Shown: positions 44,332 through 54,345, numbered from the stretch's first letter. The stretch: DNA of 64,000 nt from Bradyrhizobium paxllaeri (GCF_001693515.2 NZ_CP042968.1:8030501-8094500); one strand, 5' to 3'. Made by a program: numbers and translations. Notes: a model not told the origin generated them from the sequence alone.

Positions 44332-47193
44332 TCAAAGGCCCGCCAGGAGGTGCCCGGCAGCTTTCAGATCTGCGGTCTCCAGACCTTCGTCGAAGCGCTC
44401 GAAGACAGGCTGCAGCAGCCGGCGGGCGCTATCTGGCCGCCCTTGAGCCGCGAGCAGCGCCGCGAGATCGGTCGCGGTTCGCAGCTCCCAGGCCCGCGCG
44501 CCCTGGCGGCGGCTGAATTCGAGCGACTGCGTAAAGCAGATTTCCGCATCATTCACCTGCCGCTGCGGCATCGCGAGAAGCACGCTGCCCTTCACCCGCA
44601 GTAATTCAGGCATGTAAAAGAGATTGCCGCTCGACTCGAGCCGCCTGGCTGTCTCCTCGATCAAAGCAAGGGCCTCGTTGAAGCGTCCGAGCGCCGCTAA
44701 TCCCTGAATATGCGAAATGTTAAAGGTCGCGGTCATAAGTTCGTATCGTGTCGCACGCAGTTCCTTGAGGCACTGCTGCAGGTTCTCAACTCCCGCCCTC
44801 GCATCGCCGAGGCGGATGGCGAGCATGGCCTTGTAGGCACGTCCAACAGCGAGATAGGGCCCCATCGCCTGTGATTCAGCATGGGAGATCAGCGCATCCG
44901 CATTCGCATCAGCACTTTCAAGATCGCCGGCCCACAAGAATACGGAGACGGCCCAGACCAAAGCTCTAGATACCGCCACCGGATGTGCCATTGATGACGC
45001 TTCCTTGACACTCCGGTTAGCCAACTCCATGGCCTGAACCGGATGGCCTTGCAACCAAAGCGTTCGTGCCAAAGCGATGCCGGCGTAGTTGTAGTGCGCA
45101 TAGTCGATATAAATCGTGCTGGTCGGCCTCTGGCTCGGCCCGCTCTGGAGCGCAGTCTCCAATACGGCGCGAGCGCCACCAAGGTCACCTGTATGATGGA
45201 GCGCGCTCCCCACGAGGCAGTGGGCCAGGCCGAGGGCAGCCGGGGTAGCGATGATTTTGGCAACAGACAAACTGCTCCTTGCATAGTGTAGAGCCGCTCT
45301 GAAATCACCGGTGCGGTGATGGAAGGTGTGCAACAGGTTCAAGACCTGCATTTGCTCGGGAGCGTCACCAATTCCTTCGGCAATGGCGAGGCTCCTATCC
45401 AGGGCCACCCGCGCGGCTTCGTCGTTACCGCGCGTGAACATCATCGCCACTCCAAGCACCGCCTGAAGCCGCATCTCCTCGGCTCCACCGCGCGTGGCAT
45501 CGTCGAGGGCACCAATTGCGCGTTCGGACCAACGGCAACCTTCCGTGAGCAACGACACAGCCAGGAAGACGGGCGCCGCTGCGGCGGCAAGGCGAACGCC
45601 GATATCAATTCTGCCGTTGCCGCCAAAGCACCAATTCAATGCCGCACGGACATTGTTAAGAGCGGCGAAGTACGGCGCACGCTGCGCACCGGTCGAATAA
45701 GTTGGCCATTGAGCTCCGGTTTGCTCCAGCCATCGTTGGTAGTACATCGCATGACGCGTCGCCAGCTCAACGGCATCCGAATCATCGACCCTGATGTCGA
45801 GGGCATAAGCGCGCGTCGCATCGAGCAACCTGTAGCGCATCATCGCGCCAATGGGACGGGTGGCCAATATCGACTTTGCAACGAGGCCGTCGATCGCGCC
45901 AAGCACAGTGGATCGATCAAGGGTCTCGATGGTGACTACGTCGAGGGCCGCATCGAGCGTGAAATGCCCAACGAAGACGGCGAGCCGGCGCAGCACCGAA
46001 CGCTCAATGTCGGATAGAAGTCCATAGCTCCAGTCGAGCGTGGCCTGCAGCGTCTTCTGGCGCGGCGGCGCGGTACGCGACCCCTGCCACAGTCGCGTCA
46101 GTTGTTCGTCGAGAAGGGCGGCGGTCTGCTGCAGACCGTGGGATTCTACCCGCCGGGCCGCAAGCTCGATCGCAAGGGCTACACCGTCAAGCTTCCGGCA
46201 GATGTCCGCAACAATCGGCACTTCCGCGTTGCTGAGTTCGAGGCTCGCCCCGCTCGCAATCGCGCGCTCCACGAACAGCTGCATTGCCGGGAACTCTGAG
46301 ATCGCCTCCGCGGTAAGCCCCTGGGAGTCCGGCGGACAAGCAAGGGCGTCCAGCCGATAAACATGCTCACCTTCGACCCGCAGCGCCTCGCGGCTCGTAG
46401 CCAGGATATGCACCTGCGGTGCCGACTCAATAATCCTTGCCACCAGCGGGGCAACCGTTTCCACCAGATGTTCGCAGGTGTCGAGGATCAGAAGAACGCG
46501 CCGGCTCTTGAGAAATGCAATGAGACTGGGTGTGGCGTCGTCCGACTGAACCGACCGCCCCAGCGTGGAGGCGACCGCCGTTGAAACCAGCGCAGGATCG
46601 CTCAGCATTCCGAAATCGACGAAGAGGACGGACCCGCCGAAGGCATCCTCCAGCTGATGCGCAACTGCGATAGCGACTGTCGTCTTGCCGACGCCGCCGG
46701 CGCCGACAATGGTAACCAAGCGCGAATCAATCAGATCACCCGACAGCTTGGCGATGTCGTTAGCCCGGCCGACGATCCGGCTCAGGCGGCTCGGAAGGTT
46801 GGCGTGCGGAGAAAGACCGACTGAATCAACGGCAGACACCCTGTTGGACGTACTGCTGACACGCGAGACAGGCGCGACGAAGCAATAACCCCGCCCGGCG
46901 AGAGTCGTGATGTACCGCGCGCCATCCCTGCCGTCTCCCAGCGCCTTGCGGAGGCTCGCCACGTGAACGCGCAGGCTGCTCTCTTCGACCGTAACGCCGG
47001 ACCAGACTCGCGACAGCAAATCATTCTTGCTGACGACTTCGTTAGGCGTTGAGACGAGAGCAAGCAGTATCTCGAAAGCGCGCGCCCCCAATTCAACAGG
47101 CACGCCGTCTCTCGTGAGCAGCCGCTCGCTCGCGGCCAGGCGAAAGGGTCCGAACAACAAGACGTCCTGGTTTGGTGCTGCTGTCGAAATCAT
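44332..47193 (-). CDS. Winged-helix / AAA-type ATPase / TPR transcriptional regulator
   Basis: 953 aa. Residues 8-105 are an OmpR-type DNA-binding domain (LGARAFEILLALVSTPNEVVSK, ESSLRVHVASLRKAL, GRGYCFVAPV). From about 135 an NTPase domain follows with Walker A IVGAGGVGKTTVA (164-172 region), Walker B RRVLLILDTCEHL and an ATSREALRVEGE sensor motif. The C-terminal 450 residues are TPR-like helical repeats. This STAND-like layout suggests a signal-gated regulator: ligand bound by the TPR part, ATP-dependent switching, DNA binding at the front. No partner genes are adjacent; the target is unknown. The gene's 3' end abuts the pseudogene region. Confidence 0.88.
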   Translation of the reverse strand: MISTAAPNQDVLLFGPFRLAASERLLTRDGVPVELGARAFEILLALVSTPNEVVSKNDLLSRVWSGVTVEESSLRVHVASLRKALGDGRDGARYITTLAGRGYCFVAPVSRVSSTSNRVSAVDSVGLSPHANLPSRLSRIVGRANDIAKLSGDLIDSRLVTIVGAGGVGKTTVAIAVAHQLEDAFGGSVLFVDFGMLSDPALVSTAVASTLGRSVQSDDATPSLIAFLKSRRVLLILDTCEHLVETVAPLVARIIESAPQVHILATSREALRVEGEHVYRLDALACPPDSQGLTAEAISEFPAMQLFVERAIASGASLELSNAEVPIVADICRKLDGVALAIELAARRVESHGLQQTAALLDEQLTRLWQGSRTAPPRQKTLQATLDWSYGLLSDIERSVLRRLAVFVGHFTLDAALDVVTIETLDRSTVLGAIDGLVAKSILATRPIGAMMRYRLLDATRAYALDIRVDDSDAVELATRHAMYYQRWLEQTGAQWPTYSTGAQRAPYFAALNNVRAALNWCFGGNGRIDIGVRLAAAAAPVFLAVSLLTEGCRWSERAIGALDDATRGGAEEMRLQAVLGVAMMFTRGNDEAARVALDRSLAIAEGIGDAPEQMQVLNLLHTFHHRTGDFRAALHYARSSLSVAKIIATPAALGLAHCLVGSALHHTGDLGGARAVLETALQSGPSQRPTSTIYIDYAHYNYAGIALARTLWLQGHPVQAMELANRSVKEASSMAHPVAVSRALVWAVSVFLWAGDLESADANADALISHAESQAMGPYLAVGRAYKAMLAIRLGDARAGVENLQQCLKELRATRYELMTATFNISHIQGLAALGRFNEALALIEETARRLESSGNLFYMPELLRVKGSVLLAMPQRQVNDAEICFTQSLEFSRRQGARAWELRTATDLAALLAAQGRPDSARRLLQPVFERFDEGLETADLKAAGHLLAGL

Positions 47194-47470
47194 TGCAATC
47201 TTTCCACCATGGCCCGGCCTAGTCGCAGTCTACGACATGAACCTGCGCTATCTATTTGAATGTGCGGACCAAACTGCCTTGCGGCCTTTTGTCCATACTT
47301 GGGTGCCTAAACATTTGGCGGGGCGTGGGCATCAACATTTCACAACGGTTTACGGGCCATGCCCGGAGGACAGTCGTATCGTTTGGGGCCGTCGTCAAAT
47401 GCCATCGGTAGCCGGGTGCAGCCGGTCAAGAGAGTCCATCCACAGTGAATGACGAGGGCCGAGGTGCATT

Positions 47471-47899
47471 ATGGGAGCCAAGGCCAGAACCGGGACAGTT
47501 GTCTACACCGCCAGAACCCGCACGACCGGCGGCCGCGACCATGGCGTGTCGCGCAGCTCCGACGGCCAGCTCGACGTGAAGCTGGCGCCCCCCTGTTCGG
47601 CCGGCATGGGCACCAATCCCGAGCAATTGTTCGCCGCCGGCTGGTCGGCTTGTTTCGAGGGTGCGATCGCACTCGTCGCGCGGAAAAGGAAAGTCGCCTT
47701 AGGCGAAGTCACGATCGACGCCGAGGTCGATCTGCACCTTGCCGATGACACCGACTATTTCCTGAGCGCACGTCTCAGCATCAGCATTCCCGGCGTCGAG
47801 CGCGCGGTCGCACAAAGCCTCGTGCAAGAGGCGAAGCTTTTCTGCCCTTATTCCAAGGCAACCCGGGGCAATATCGACGTGACGTTCAATCTGTTTTGA
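47471..47899 (+). CDS. ohr: Organic hydroperoxide resistance protein (Ohr/OsmC)
   Basis: 142 aa. The two redox cysteines of Ohr are present: one in GWSACFEGA and one in LFCPYSKATRGNIDV, whose C-terminal block is characteristic of Ohr rather than OsmC. Ohr reduces organic and lipid hydroperoxides using lipoylated protein partners in the cytoplasm. GAGGTG lies six bases before the ATG. The regulator OhrR usually found next to ohr is not seen here. Confidence 0.93.
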   Translation: MGAKARTGTVVYTARTRTTGGRDHGVSRSSDGQLDVKLAPPCSAGMGTNPEQLFAAGWSACFEGAIALVARKRKVALGEVTIDAEVDLHLADDTDYFLSARLSISIPGVERAVAQSLVQEAKLFCPYSKATRGNIDVTFNLF

Positions 47900-47972
47900 C
47901 TATCGCTTCCAAATCCCGCGTGTCGAGCTGCGCGGGACAATGTGATCCAGGCTCAGGCCAAGGAACAGGGCA

Positions 47973-50492
47973 ATGACGGACCAAATGACGGGTGACCGTC
48001 GTGACATCGAGCTTCCTTTGCGGCGCACCGAAAGTGCGTATCGCTATCTCAGAAGTGCGAAGCGGCCCCTGTGCCATAACCAGAGTGGCACCGCTGGTGC
48101 GCACGGCACAACGATTGACGCTAACGAACACAAACAGGCCGACGTGGCGTTGAGCGACCGAGAGCAAGAGCTCTTGCAGCTGCTGGACGTGGTTCCTAGC
48201 CTCCTCTGGCGACTGAAACCGGACGGCAAGCTGATCTACTTCAACCAGCGCATGGTCGATTTCCTCGGGTTGGACGTTACGGAGACAGTGAAGTCGGCCA
48301 AGAGTGGTATAGAGGCGGTCATTGCGACCGTCCATCCAGACGATTCAGCGGAGTTCGCGCAAACACTCAGACGTTGCCTCGTCACTGGTGAGACGTTTGC
48401 CATGCGATACCGTCTCAAGCGCGCCGACGGGGTCTATCGCTGGATGTCAGGCCGCGCGGAGCCGATACGGGATCAGGGCGGATGCATCGCCCAGTGGTAC
48501 GGCGTCTGCCACGATATCGATGATCAGATGCACGCCGAAGCGGCGCTGCGGCGGAGCGAGCGGCAGCTTCAACAGTTGATCGACACAGTGCCGGCGCTGA
48601 TCTGGTGTACGACGCCAGAAGGAATACCGTGTTATCTCAACAAGCGAGTCAGCGAAGTTACCGGTGTCACCCTGAGGGACCTGGTTGCGCCTGACGGGTC
48701 TCGATCCCTCACGGTCATCCATCCGGACGACCGCGACGCGATGGACCAGGCGCTCGCACACTCAATCGACACCGGCGCGTCGTTCGTGGGACGATATCGT
48801 CAACGCCGATCCAACGGCGCCCATCGGTGGGTTGAAAGTCGCGCGGAGCCGTTGCGCGACGAGTCCGGCAAGATAGTTCAGTGGTTCGGCGTGAGCGTCG
48901 ATATCCATGACCTGGTAATCGCGCAGGAAGCGCTGCGTGACCGCGAACGAGAACTGTCGCAACTCGTTGACATGGTTCCGAGCCTCCTATGGCGATTGAA
49001 TCGGGACGGCGAGCCAAACTTCTTCAACAAGCGGACGATCGAGTTCCTGGGCTCGGATGTCGCAGATTACGATAAGCCTGGCGTGAGCCGACTGGCGGCC
49101 ACCCTGGCAGCAATCATCCATCCCGATGATACAGCCGGCGTATTGGAAGGCTTCAATCATTCGCTTGCCACCGGCGCGCCTTTTTCCATGACCTATCGCC
49201 TGCGCCGCGCCGACGGCGTCCATCGCTGGATGTCAGGCCGCGCGTATCCGATGCGGGACGAGAGTGGACACATTATCCAATGGTACGGCCTCACTCACGA
49301 TGTTGACGACCAAATGCGTGCCGAAGAGGCCGTGCGGCTGAGCGAGCGGCGGTTGCAGCAGATGATTGATGCGGTGCCTGTCTACATCTTCAGCTTCACA
49401 GCCGCAGGCCAGCCAACCTACGTCAATAAGCGATACCAGGACTACCTTGGATTCTCCGTACCGCACTTCGACTCTCTTCAGGAACAGCTACGCACGACAA
49501 CTCATCCCGATGATCTCCCCGAAATGCAGCACACGTTGTTGAATTGCCTCCAAACAGGCGAACCTTTCCTGATGCGGTTTCGCCAACGCGGGAAAGACGG
49601 GATCTATCGCTGGACCGAAGGCAGGGCGGAGCCTCTGCGCGATCAAGAGAGCACGATCGTACAATGGTATGCAGTTTCTCTCGACATCGAAGATGAGAGG
49701 CGCGCACAGGATGCGTTGCAGCAAGCGTCCGCCAATCTCGCTCAGGCCGCACAGGCTGCAAGCCTGGCCGAGCTTTCGGCGTCCATCGCGCATGAGGTGA
49801 ATCAGCCGTTGGCTGCCATCGTAGCCAACTCGCATGCCTGCAAGCGCTGGCTTGAGGGCGATCCGCCTAACCTGGAGCGGGCGAAGGCAACCGTCGAGCG
49901 GGTTATCCGGAACGCGCACTCGGCGGCGGAAGTTGTCAGCCACACCCGCGCGTTATTCCGGCAGGACCTGGGACCGAGGATCTCTGGAACGCTCGCGAGC
50001 GTCGTTGCCGAGGCACGCAACCTCGTTGCCGAGGAGGCAGCGCGGCGTAACGTTCGCATGGAGATTGATATCGAACGGAGTCTGCCGCTTCTCGCGTTCG
50101 ATCGCGTGCAGCTACAGCAGGTGCTCGTCAATCTCATTCGAAACGGCATGGATGCGATGGACTCCCTCACGGGCGACAAAGCCCTCAGGATCAGCGTGCG
50201 GCGAATGGAGGATACAGTTCAGATCGCCATCAGCGATCACGGCCGGGGTATCGAGTTTCCCGAAAAAATATTCGAGCCGTTCTTTACGACCAAAGAGCAC
50301 GGGATGGGCATGGGGCTGGCGATCTGCCGCTCGATTGTCGAGTCCCACGGCGGGCGGCTATGGGCGGAGAGGAACGAACGCAATGGAGCGACGTTCACTT
50401 TCTCGTTGCCGATCGACGTGAAGGACGATGCCAATGAATGGTCCGGGAGAAGCGGTTTGCGAGTTGCTGAAGGCACATGGAATACGCGCTGA
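47973..50492 (+). CDS. Cytoplasmic sensor histidine kinase with four PAS domains
   Basis: 839 aa, no membrane segment. Four PAS domains with PAC motifs lie between about 60 and 575. Domains 1 and 3 are alike (VVPSLLWRLKPDGKLIYFN and MVPSLLWRLNRDGEPNFFN), hinting at duplication of a two-PAS block. HisKA has His607 in ASIAHEVNQPLAAI, a FixL-like H-box. HATPase boxes are NLIRNGMDAM, DHGRGIEF and GMGMGLAICRSI. It senses a soluble cue, such as a redox or aromatic ligand, and should phosphorylate the FixJ-type regulator encoded 36 bases downstream. Confidence 0.92.
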   Translation: MTDQMTGDRRDIELPLRRTESAYRYLRSAKRPLCHNQSGTAGAHGTTIDANEHKQADVALSDREQELLQLLDVVPSLLWRLKPDGKLIYFNQRMVDFLGLDVTETVKSAKSGIEAVIATVHPDDSAEFAQTLRRCLVTGETFAMRYRLKRADGVYRWMSGRAEPIRDQGGCIAQWYGVCHDIDDQMHAEAALRRSERQLQQLIDTVPALIWCTTPEGIPCYLNKRVSEVTGVTLRDLVAPDGSRSLTVIHPDDRDAMDQALAHSIDTGASFVGRYRQRRSNGAHRWVESRAEPLRDESGKIVQWFGVSVDIHDLVIAQEALRDRERELSQLVDMVPSLLWRLNRDGEPNFFNKRTIEFLGSDVADYDKPGVSRLAATLAAIIHPDDTAGVLEGFNHSLATGAPFSMTYRLRRADGVHRWMSGRAYPMRDESGHIIQWYGLTHDVDDQMRAEEAVRLSERRLQQMIDAVPVYIFSFTAAGQPTYVNKRYQDYLGFSVPHFDSLQEQLRTTTHPDDLPEMQHTLLNCLQTGEPFLMRFRQRGKDGIYRWTEGRAEPLRDQESTIVQWYAVSLDIEDERRAQDALQQASANLAQAAQAASLAELSASIAHEVNQPLAAIVANSHACKRWLEGDPPNLERAKATVERVIRNAHSAAEVVSHTRALFRQDLGPRISGTLASVVAEARNLVAEEAARRNVRMEIDIERSLPLLAFDRVQLQQVLVNLIRNGMDAMDSLTGDKALRISVRRMEDTVQIAISDHGRGIEFPEKIFEPFFTTKEHGMGMGLAICRSIVESHGGRLWAERNERNGATFTFSLPIDVKDDANEWSGRSGLRVAEGTWNTR

Positions 50493-50528
50493 CGAACAGG
50501 TTGTTTCATCGAACTCAGGAGGCCTCAT

Positions 50529-51206
50529 ATGAATATGCAGAATACTGCTGAGGATCGCGCGCAGGTTCTTATTGTCGACGACGACGATGAAGTCCGGGTG
50601 TCCGTCCGGGAGCTTGTAGAATCCGTTGGCCTTGACACCGCCTGCTTCGCTTCTACGCAGGAGTTGATGCAGTCGTCGATCGACGAACGGGCTGGTTGTT
50701 TGGTTCTGGACGTGCGTATGCCAGGACTGAGTGGACTCGATTTTCAGCGGCGCCTGAATTCGAATGGAAAAGCGAAGCCCATTGTCTTCCTGACCGGACA
50801 TGCTGACATTCCCATGACGGTCGAAGCGATGAAAGCCGGCGCGGTTGACGTCCTTACCAAGCCGTTTCGCGAGCAGGACTTGCTTGATGCGATCAAGACC
50901 GGGATCGAGCGGGATGTCGCGCAGCGAGCAGCGGCCAGCGTCGTCCAGCAACATCTGAATCGGTTCGAAACTCTGACTGTGCGTGAGCGTCAGGTATTGC
51001 GCGAAGTGGCAAAGGGCCGCCTCAACAAGCAGATCGCATTTGACCTCGGCATCAGCATCGTCACCGTAAAGCTGCACCGCTGCAACGTCATGCGGAAAAT
51101 GCATGCTACTTCCGTTGGGAGCCTGATCCGCGCCTGGGAAGCATTGCCGATCAGTCGTGCGCGAGCAGGGAGCCCCCGTATAGACTACGGTGTGGTTACA
51201 AATTGA
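50529..51206 (+). CDS. FixJ-family response regulator (REC-LuxR HTH)
   Basis: 225 aa; AGGAGG precedes the ATG. Receiver with Asp17-Asp20 pocket, phosphoacceptor Asp61 in LVLDVRMPG and Lys in LTKPFRE. HTH at about 150-205 (LTVRERQVLREVAKGRLNK, LGISIVTVKLHRCNVMRKM). It directly follows the four-PAS kinase gene on the same strand, so they form a two-component pair of the FixLJ/NodVW style. A second receiver gene follows 62 bases later. Confidence 0.93.
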   Translation: MNMQNTAEDRAQVLIVDDDDEVRVSVRELVESVGLDTACFASTQELMQSSIDERAGCLVLDVRMPGLSGLDFQRRLNSNGKAKPIVFLTGHADIPMTVEAMKAGAVDVLTKPFREQDLLDAIKTGIERDVAQRAAASVVQQHLNRFETLTVRERQVLREVAKGRLNKQIAFDLGISIVTVKLHRCNVMRKMHATSVGSLIRAWEALPISRARAGSPRIDYGVVTN

Positions 51207-51268
51207 CTGCGCTTTTGGCCAGAAATGCGGTTGCGGCCAAAAGCCGGTTGCAGCCACTAGGATAGCCC

Positions 51269-51652
51269 TTGCCCAATCCGCCCGTAATTGCAGTTGTCGA
51301 CGACGATGAAGGCATGCGCCTCGCGCTCTTCGAACTCCTTCAGGTGCTTACCTTGTCGTGTCTCACCTTCGATGGGCCCGAAGCGTTCCTGGCGGCTTAT
51401 GTGCCCGGGGCTTTTGACTGCCTTATTACCGACATACACATGCCCGGCATGAGCGGACTAGAACTCCAGCAACACCTCAGGTCGCTGGGCTCGACCATTC
51501 CCGTCATCGTCGTCACGTCTTCCACTGATCCCGCCAGCCGTTCTTGCGCGTTGAACGATGGCGCTGTCGCCTATCTGAGAAAACCCGTAGACGATGAGAC
51601 CCTCATCCGTCATCTGAAGGTTGCCCTCGGCCCCGATTTCATTGGCTCCTGA
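51269..51652 (+). CDS. Single-domain response regulator
   Basis: 127 aa from a TTG at 51269 with AGGA upstream. Asp11-Asp13 pocket, phosphoacceptor Asp55 in LITDIHMPGMSGLE, Thr/Ser in VVTSST and Lys in LRKPVDD. It is a FixJ-type receiver without an output domain. Downstream of a kinase/FixJ pair, it may drain or relay phosphate from the four-PAS kinase, as FixT-like or second-receiver proteins do; this is inference. Confidence 0.85.
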   Translation: MPNPPVIAVVDDDEGMRLALFELLQVLTLSCLTFDGPEAFLAAYVPGAFDCLITDIHMPGMSGLELQQHLRSLGSTIPVIVVTSSTDPASRSCALNDGAVAYLRKPVDDETLIRHLKVALGPDFIGS

Positions 51653-51739
51653 GCGGACGCTGCCGGGCTCGCTACACCGTCAAGCCCGGTCGTGCAAGAA
51701 GTCCTTATTTTACGGGGCTTTCTCGAAGCTGCTTTAAAG

Positions 51740-51829
51740 TGGCGGAGAGGGAGGGATTCGAACCCCCGATAGGCTTGCACCTATGCCGCATTTCGAGTGC
51801 GGTGCATTCAACCACTCTGCCACCTCTCC
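51740..51829 (-). tRNA. tRNA-Ser (CGA)
   Basis: Ninety bases on the minus strand. The acceptor stem GGAGAGG (51829-51823) pairs with CCTCTCC; discriminator G and CCA are encoded. The anticodon arm CCGCA-ctCGAaa-TGCGG gives anticodon CGA at 51795-51793, reading UCG. A long variable arm (AGGTGCAAGCCT region) and the T-arm GGTTCGAATCC confirm a class II serine tRNA. Confidence 0.95.
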
Positions 51830-51951
51830 AGGCGCCAAGACGGGCCGGAATCGGCCGCGTGGTCGGGCCGTGTTCTAGGCGAGGATGACGGGACAGACAA
51901 GGCGCGGAGCACAAGATTTCCGAGGGCAGAAGCGCAAAAAGGGAGCCGGAA

Positions 51952-52815
51952 ATGGAGCATCTGACGGTTCGGGCCAACGGAGCGGCGTTCCATGTCGCAC
52001 AAACCGGGAGCGGGCGGCCGCTATTGTTGTTGCATGGCTGGCCGGAATTCTGGCTGAGCTGGGAGCCGGTAATGACGCGGCTCGCCGACCGCTTCACACT
52101 ATATGCCCCGGATCTCCGCGGCTTTGGCGCCAGCGACAAGCCGGACGGACCGCACGGTCCCGATCAGCACGCCGCCGACATGCTGGCGTTAATCGATGCG
52201 CTTGGCCTCGAGCGGGCCGGCATCGTCGGCCATGATGTCGGCGGCGGGTTGATGCAGCCGCTGGCGCGCGCGGCGCCCGGCCGCATCGCCGGATTGTTCT
52301 TCTTCGACTTCGTCTATCCCGGCATTGGGCCGCGCATGGCGGAACCGGACCGGCTCAACAACATCTGGTACCAGTCGTTCAACCAGCTGGAGATCGCGCC
52401 AAAGCTGGTCGGCGCGACGCGGGAAAACTGCCGTGCCTATATCGGCTACTTCCTGAAACACTGGACGCATCGGAAACAGGCATTCGACGAGGTGATCGAG
52501 GCTTTCACCGACAATTTCATGAAGGCCGGCAATCTCGCCGGCGGTTTTGCCTATTATCGCGCGGCCCATTCGGCGCGCATCAAGATGCTGAAAGGCGAAG
52601 CGCCTCCGGCGACGCCGATAGAGCTGCCGACTTGCGTTCGCTGGGCGGAGCATGATCCGCTGTTTCCCTATGCCTGGACCGATCGGCTCGGCGAAACGTT
52701 CGCCGATCTCGATCTCGCGATGTTTCCCGACGTCGGGCATTTCCCACATCGCGAAGACCCCGATCGCGCAGCATCGGAGATTGCAGCGTTCTTCGAACGC
52801 GTCGGCTGGCATTAA
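51952..52815 (+). CDS. Alpha/beta hydrolase, epoxide hydrolase/dehalogenase-like
   Basis: 287 aa. HGWPE gives the oxyanion motif HGxP of epoxide hydrolases, and the nucleophile elbow is GHDVGGG, with Asp rather than Ser. The catalytic His is in VGHFPHREDP. A helical cap with Trp/Tyr residues (NIWYQSFNQLE) lies between. Asp-nucleophile members hydrolyse epoxides, haloalkanes or fluoroacetate. No linked pathway genes, so the substrate is unknown. GGAG precedes the ATG. Confidence 0.88.
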   Translation: MEHLTVRANGAAFHVAQTGSGRPLLLLHGWPEFWLSWEPVMTRLADRFTLYAPDLRGFGASDKPDGPHGPDQHAADMLALIDALGLERAGIVGHDVGGGLMQPLARAAPGRIAGLFFFDFVYPGIGPRMAEPDRLNNIWYQSFNQLEIAPKLVGATRENCRAYIGYFLKHWTHRKQAFDEVIEAFTDNFMKAGNLAGGFAYYRAAHSARIKMLKGEAPPATPIELPTCVRWAEHDPLFPYAWTDRLGETFADLDLAMFPDVGHFPHREDPDRAASEIAAFFERVGWH

Positions 52816-53037
52816 TCGCAGATGGAAGGTTGATGAAAAATGGGGTGGGACCGCCAGACGCGACAAAAACTGACGGTCCCGTGCCGCTGCTTTGAAATTC
52901 TGGCCGGGAAGTGCGGCTTCGCCGGTCAGCGGAGCGACGCGGGCGACGGTAGCAAGGCGCCGCGAAACGGCAACGCGAAGTGGATTTTAACCTAACCAGT
53001 CAACCTTACTACCCGCGCAAAACGTTAATCCAGGTGC

Positions 53038-54138
53038 TTAATCCTTGCTCTTCCTGGCCTTTTTCTCGTCCTTGCCGTTGTCTTTCCGCCTGTTGGTGAA
53101 GCGCGCATTGCCAAGCCCGGTGCCGATCGTCAGCACGCCCCAATGCTCGACATCCTGCATGAAGGGAACCTCGGAAAGACCCTGCACGACGCCGTCATTG
53201 TGCATCAGCACGGCGGTGTCGTGATCGCCGATCTGCGGGATCGCCTCCACCAGGCTGGCCGGCAGATTGAACTTCGAGCTTTCCCAATTGCCCGGCAGGT
53301 TCTGCGCGCCCTTTTCGATCGAGCCGTCCTCGTTGATGACGCCGGGGCACGCGATACCGATGAATGGCGCAAGCTTCAGGCCTTCGGCCTCAGCGGCCGC
53401 GATCAGATCCTTCAACATCTTGACCAGCCGCTTGACCGCGCCCTCGCGCGTCGGCTCGTCATCGGCATGTCGCCACAGCTCGGACTTCCACACTTCCGCC
53501 TTGGAAAGATCGGGTGCCTTCTTCCAGCGCGTTTCCACCACGCCGCAGCGGATGTTGGTGCCGCCGATATCGACCGCGAGGATGCTGTCATGGCCCTCGA
53601 AGATCCAGGACGGCGCCAGATGCAGCGTTCCGATCAGGCCGGCATTATCGGGATGAAAGCGGATCGGCACCAGATCGACGTCGAAATCCTCAGCCTTGAG
53701 AATGATGTCGGTGCGGGCGATCGCGAGCTCGCCGACGCGGCTCTGCCGGAAACCGCCGCCAACCACGATGCACTCGGTGTCTGCCCACGCCTTGGTCTTG
53801 AGAAATCGCCCCGTCACATAGGCCAGCTCCTGGGCGAATTCCTCGATCGCGCCGTGCACCAGCGCGGCGGCGCCGACATCCTCGCCCGCCAGCGCCGCGT
53901 CCAGCTCGCTTTTCGCGATCTCGCCGCTGGACTTCTTCCCCAGCGGATCGTCGCCGTTTTTCTTCAGCGGCTTGCGGAGGTCGTCCAGGATCTTGCGGAA
54001 AGCCCCCTTGCTGGCGCGGTCGCCGAGAAAGCCCTCATCGTCCTTCAGTTCGACATTGAAGCTGTCGACCTCGACCGAGGGCAGGCGGGTGGCGCCGTGG
54101 CGGGCGATGCCCGTAGTCGTACCCGTGTCTTCTGCCAT
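53038..54138 (-). CDS. ROK-family sugar kinase-like protein
   Basis: 366 aa from the ATG at 54138 with AAGGG four bases upstream. The ROK/ASKHA phosphate-1 motif is ILAVDIGGTNIRCGVV (from about residue 188), followed by IGIACPGVINEDGSI and GVLTIGTGLGN. The Cys-rich zinc motif of classical ROK kinases is absent, and an unusual N-terminal half of about 180 residues precedes the ATPase core. The C-terminus is a Lys/Asp tail. ASKHA enzymes phosphorylate sugars; the long N-terminal half makes this an atypical member. It is divergent from rplU. Confidence 0.78.
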   Translation of the reverse strand: MAEDTGTTTGIARHGATRLPSVEVDSFNVELKDDEGFLGDRASKGAFRKILDDLRKPLKKNGDDPLGKKSSGEIAKSELDAALAGEDVGAAALVHGAIEEFAQELAYVTGRFLKTKAWADTECIVVGGGFRQSRVGELAIARTDIILKAEDFDVDLVPIRFHPDNAGLIGTLHLAPSWIFEGHDSILAVDIGGTNIRCGVVETRWKKAPDLSKAEVWKSELWRHADDEPTREGAVKRLVKMLKDLIAAAEAEGLKLAPFIGIACPGVINEDGSIEKGAQNLPGNWESSKFNLPASLVEAIPQIGDHDTAVLMHNDGVVQGLSEVPFMQDVEHWGVLTIGTGLGNARFTNRRKDNGKDEKKARKSKD

Positions 54139-54307
54139 TGCCCTTACCCCTGCCGTATCTCGCCGGCGACAACGGGCGGGGAACCCATTGGTTTCATGGA
54201 GAGGAGGGCGAATGGCGAGTAGCGAATGGCAAACAGAACCCCGACCTCCTATTCGTCCATTTCGGCCCAAATCCTTCATTTTTGGCGGGTTTTTGGGCCG
54301 TTCCGCC

Positions 54308-54335
54308 TTGACTCCCGGCATTCTCCGGCTATAAG
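54308..54335 (+). promoter_or_regulatory. Sigma70-type promoter of rplU-rpmA
   Basis: TTGACT at 54308-54313, a 16-base spacer, and TATAAG at 54330-54335. It is followed by a leader of about 165 bases to the rplU start. This is the best hexamer pair in the divergent region. Confidence 0.65.
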
Positions 54336-54345
54336 TCCCCGCATC

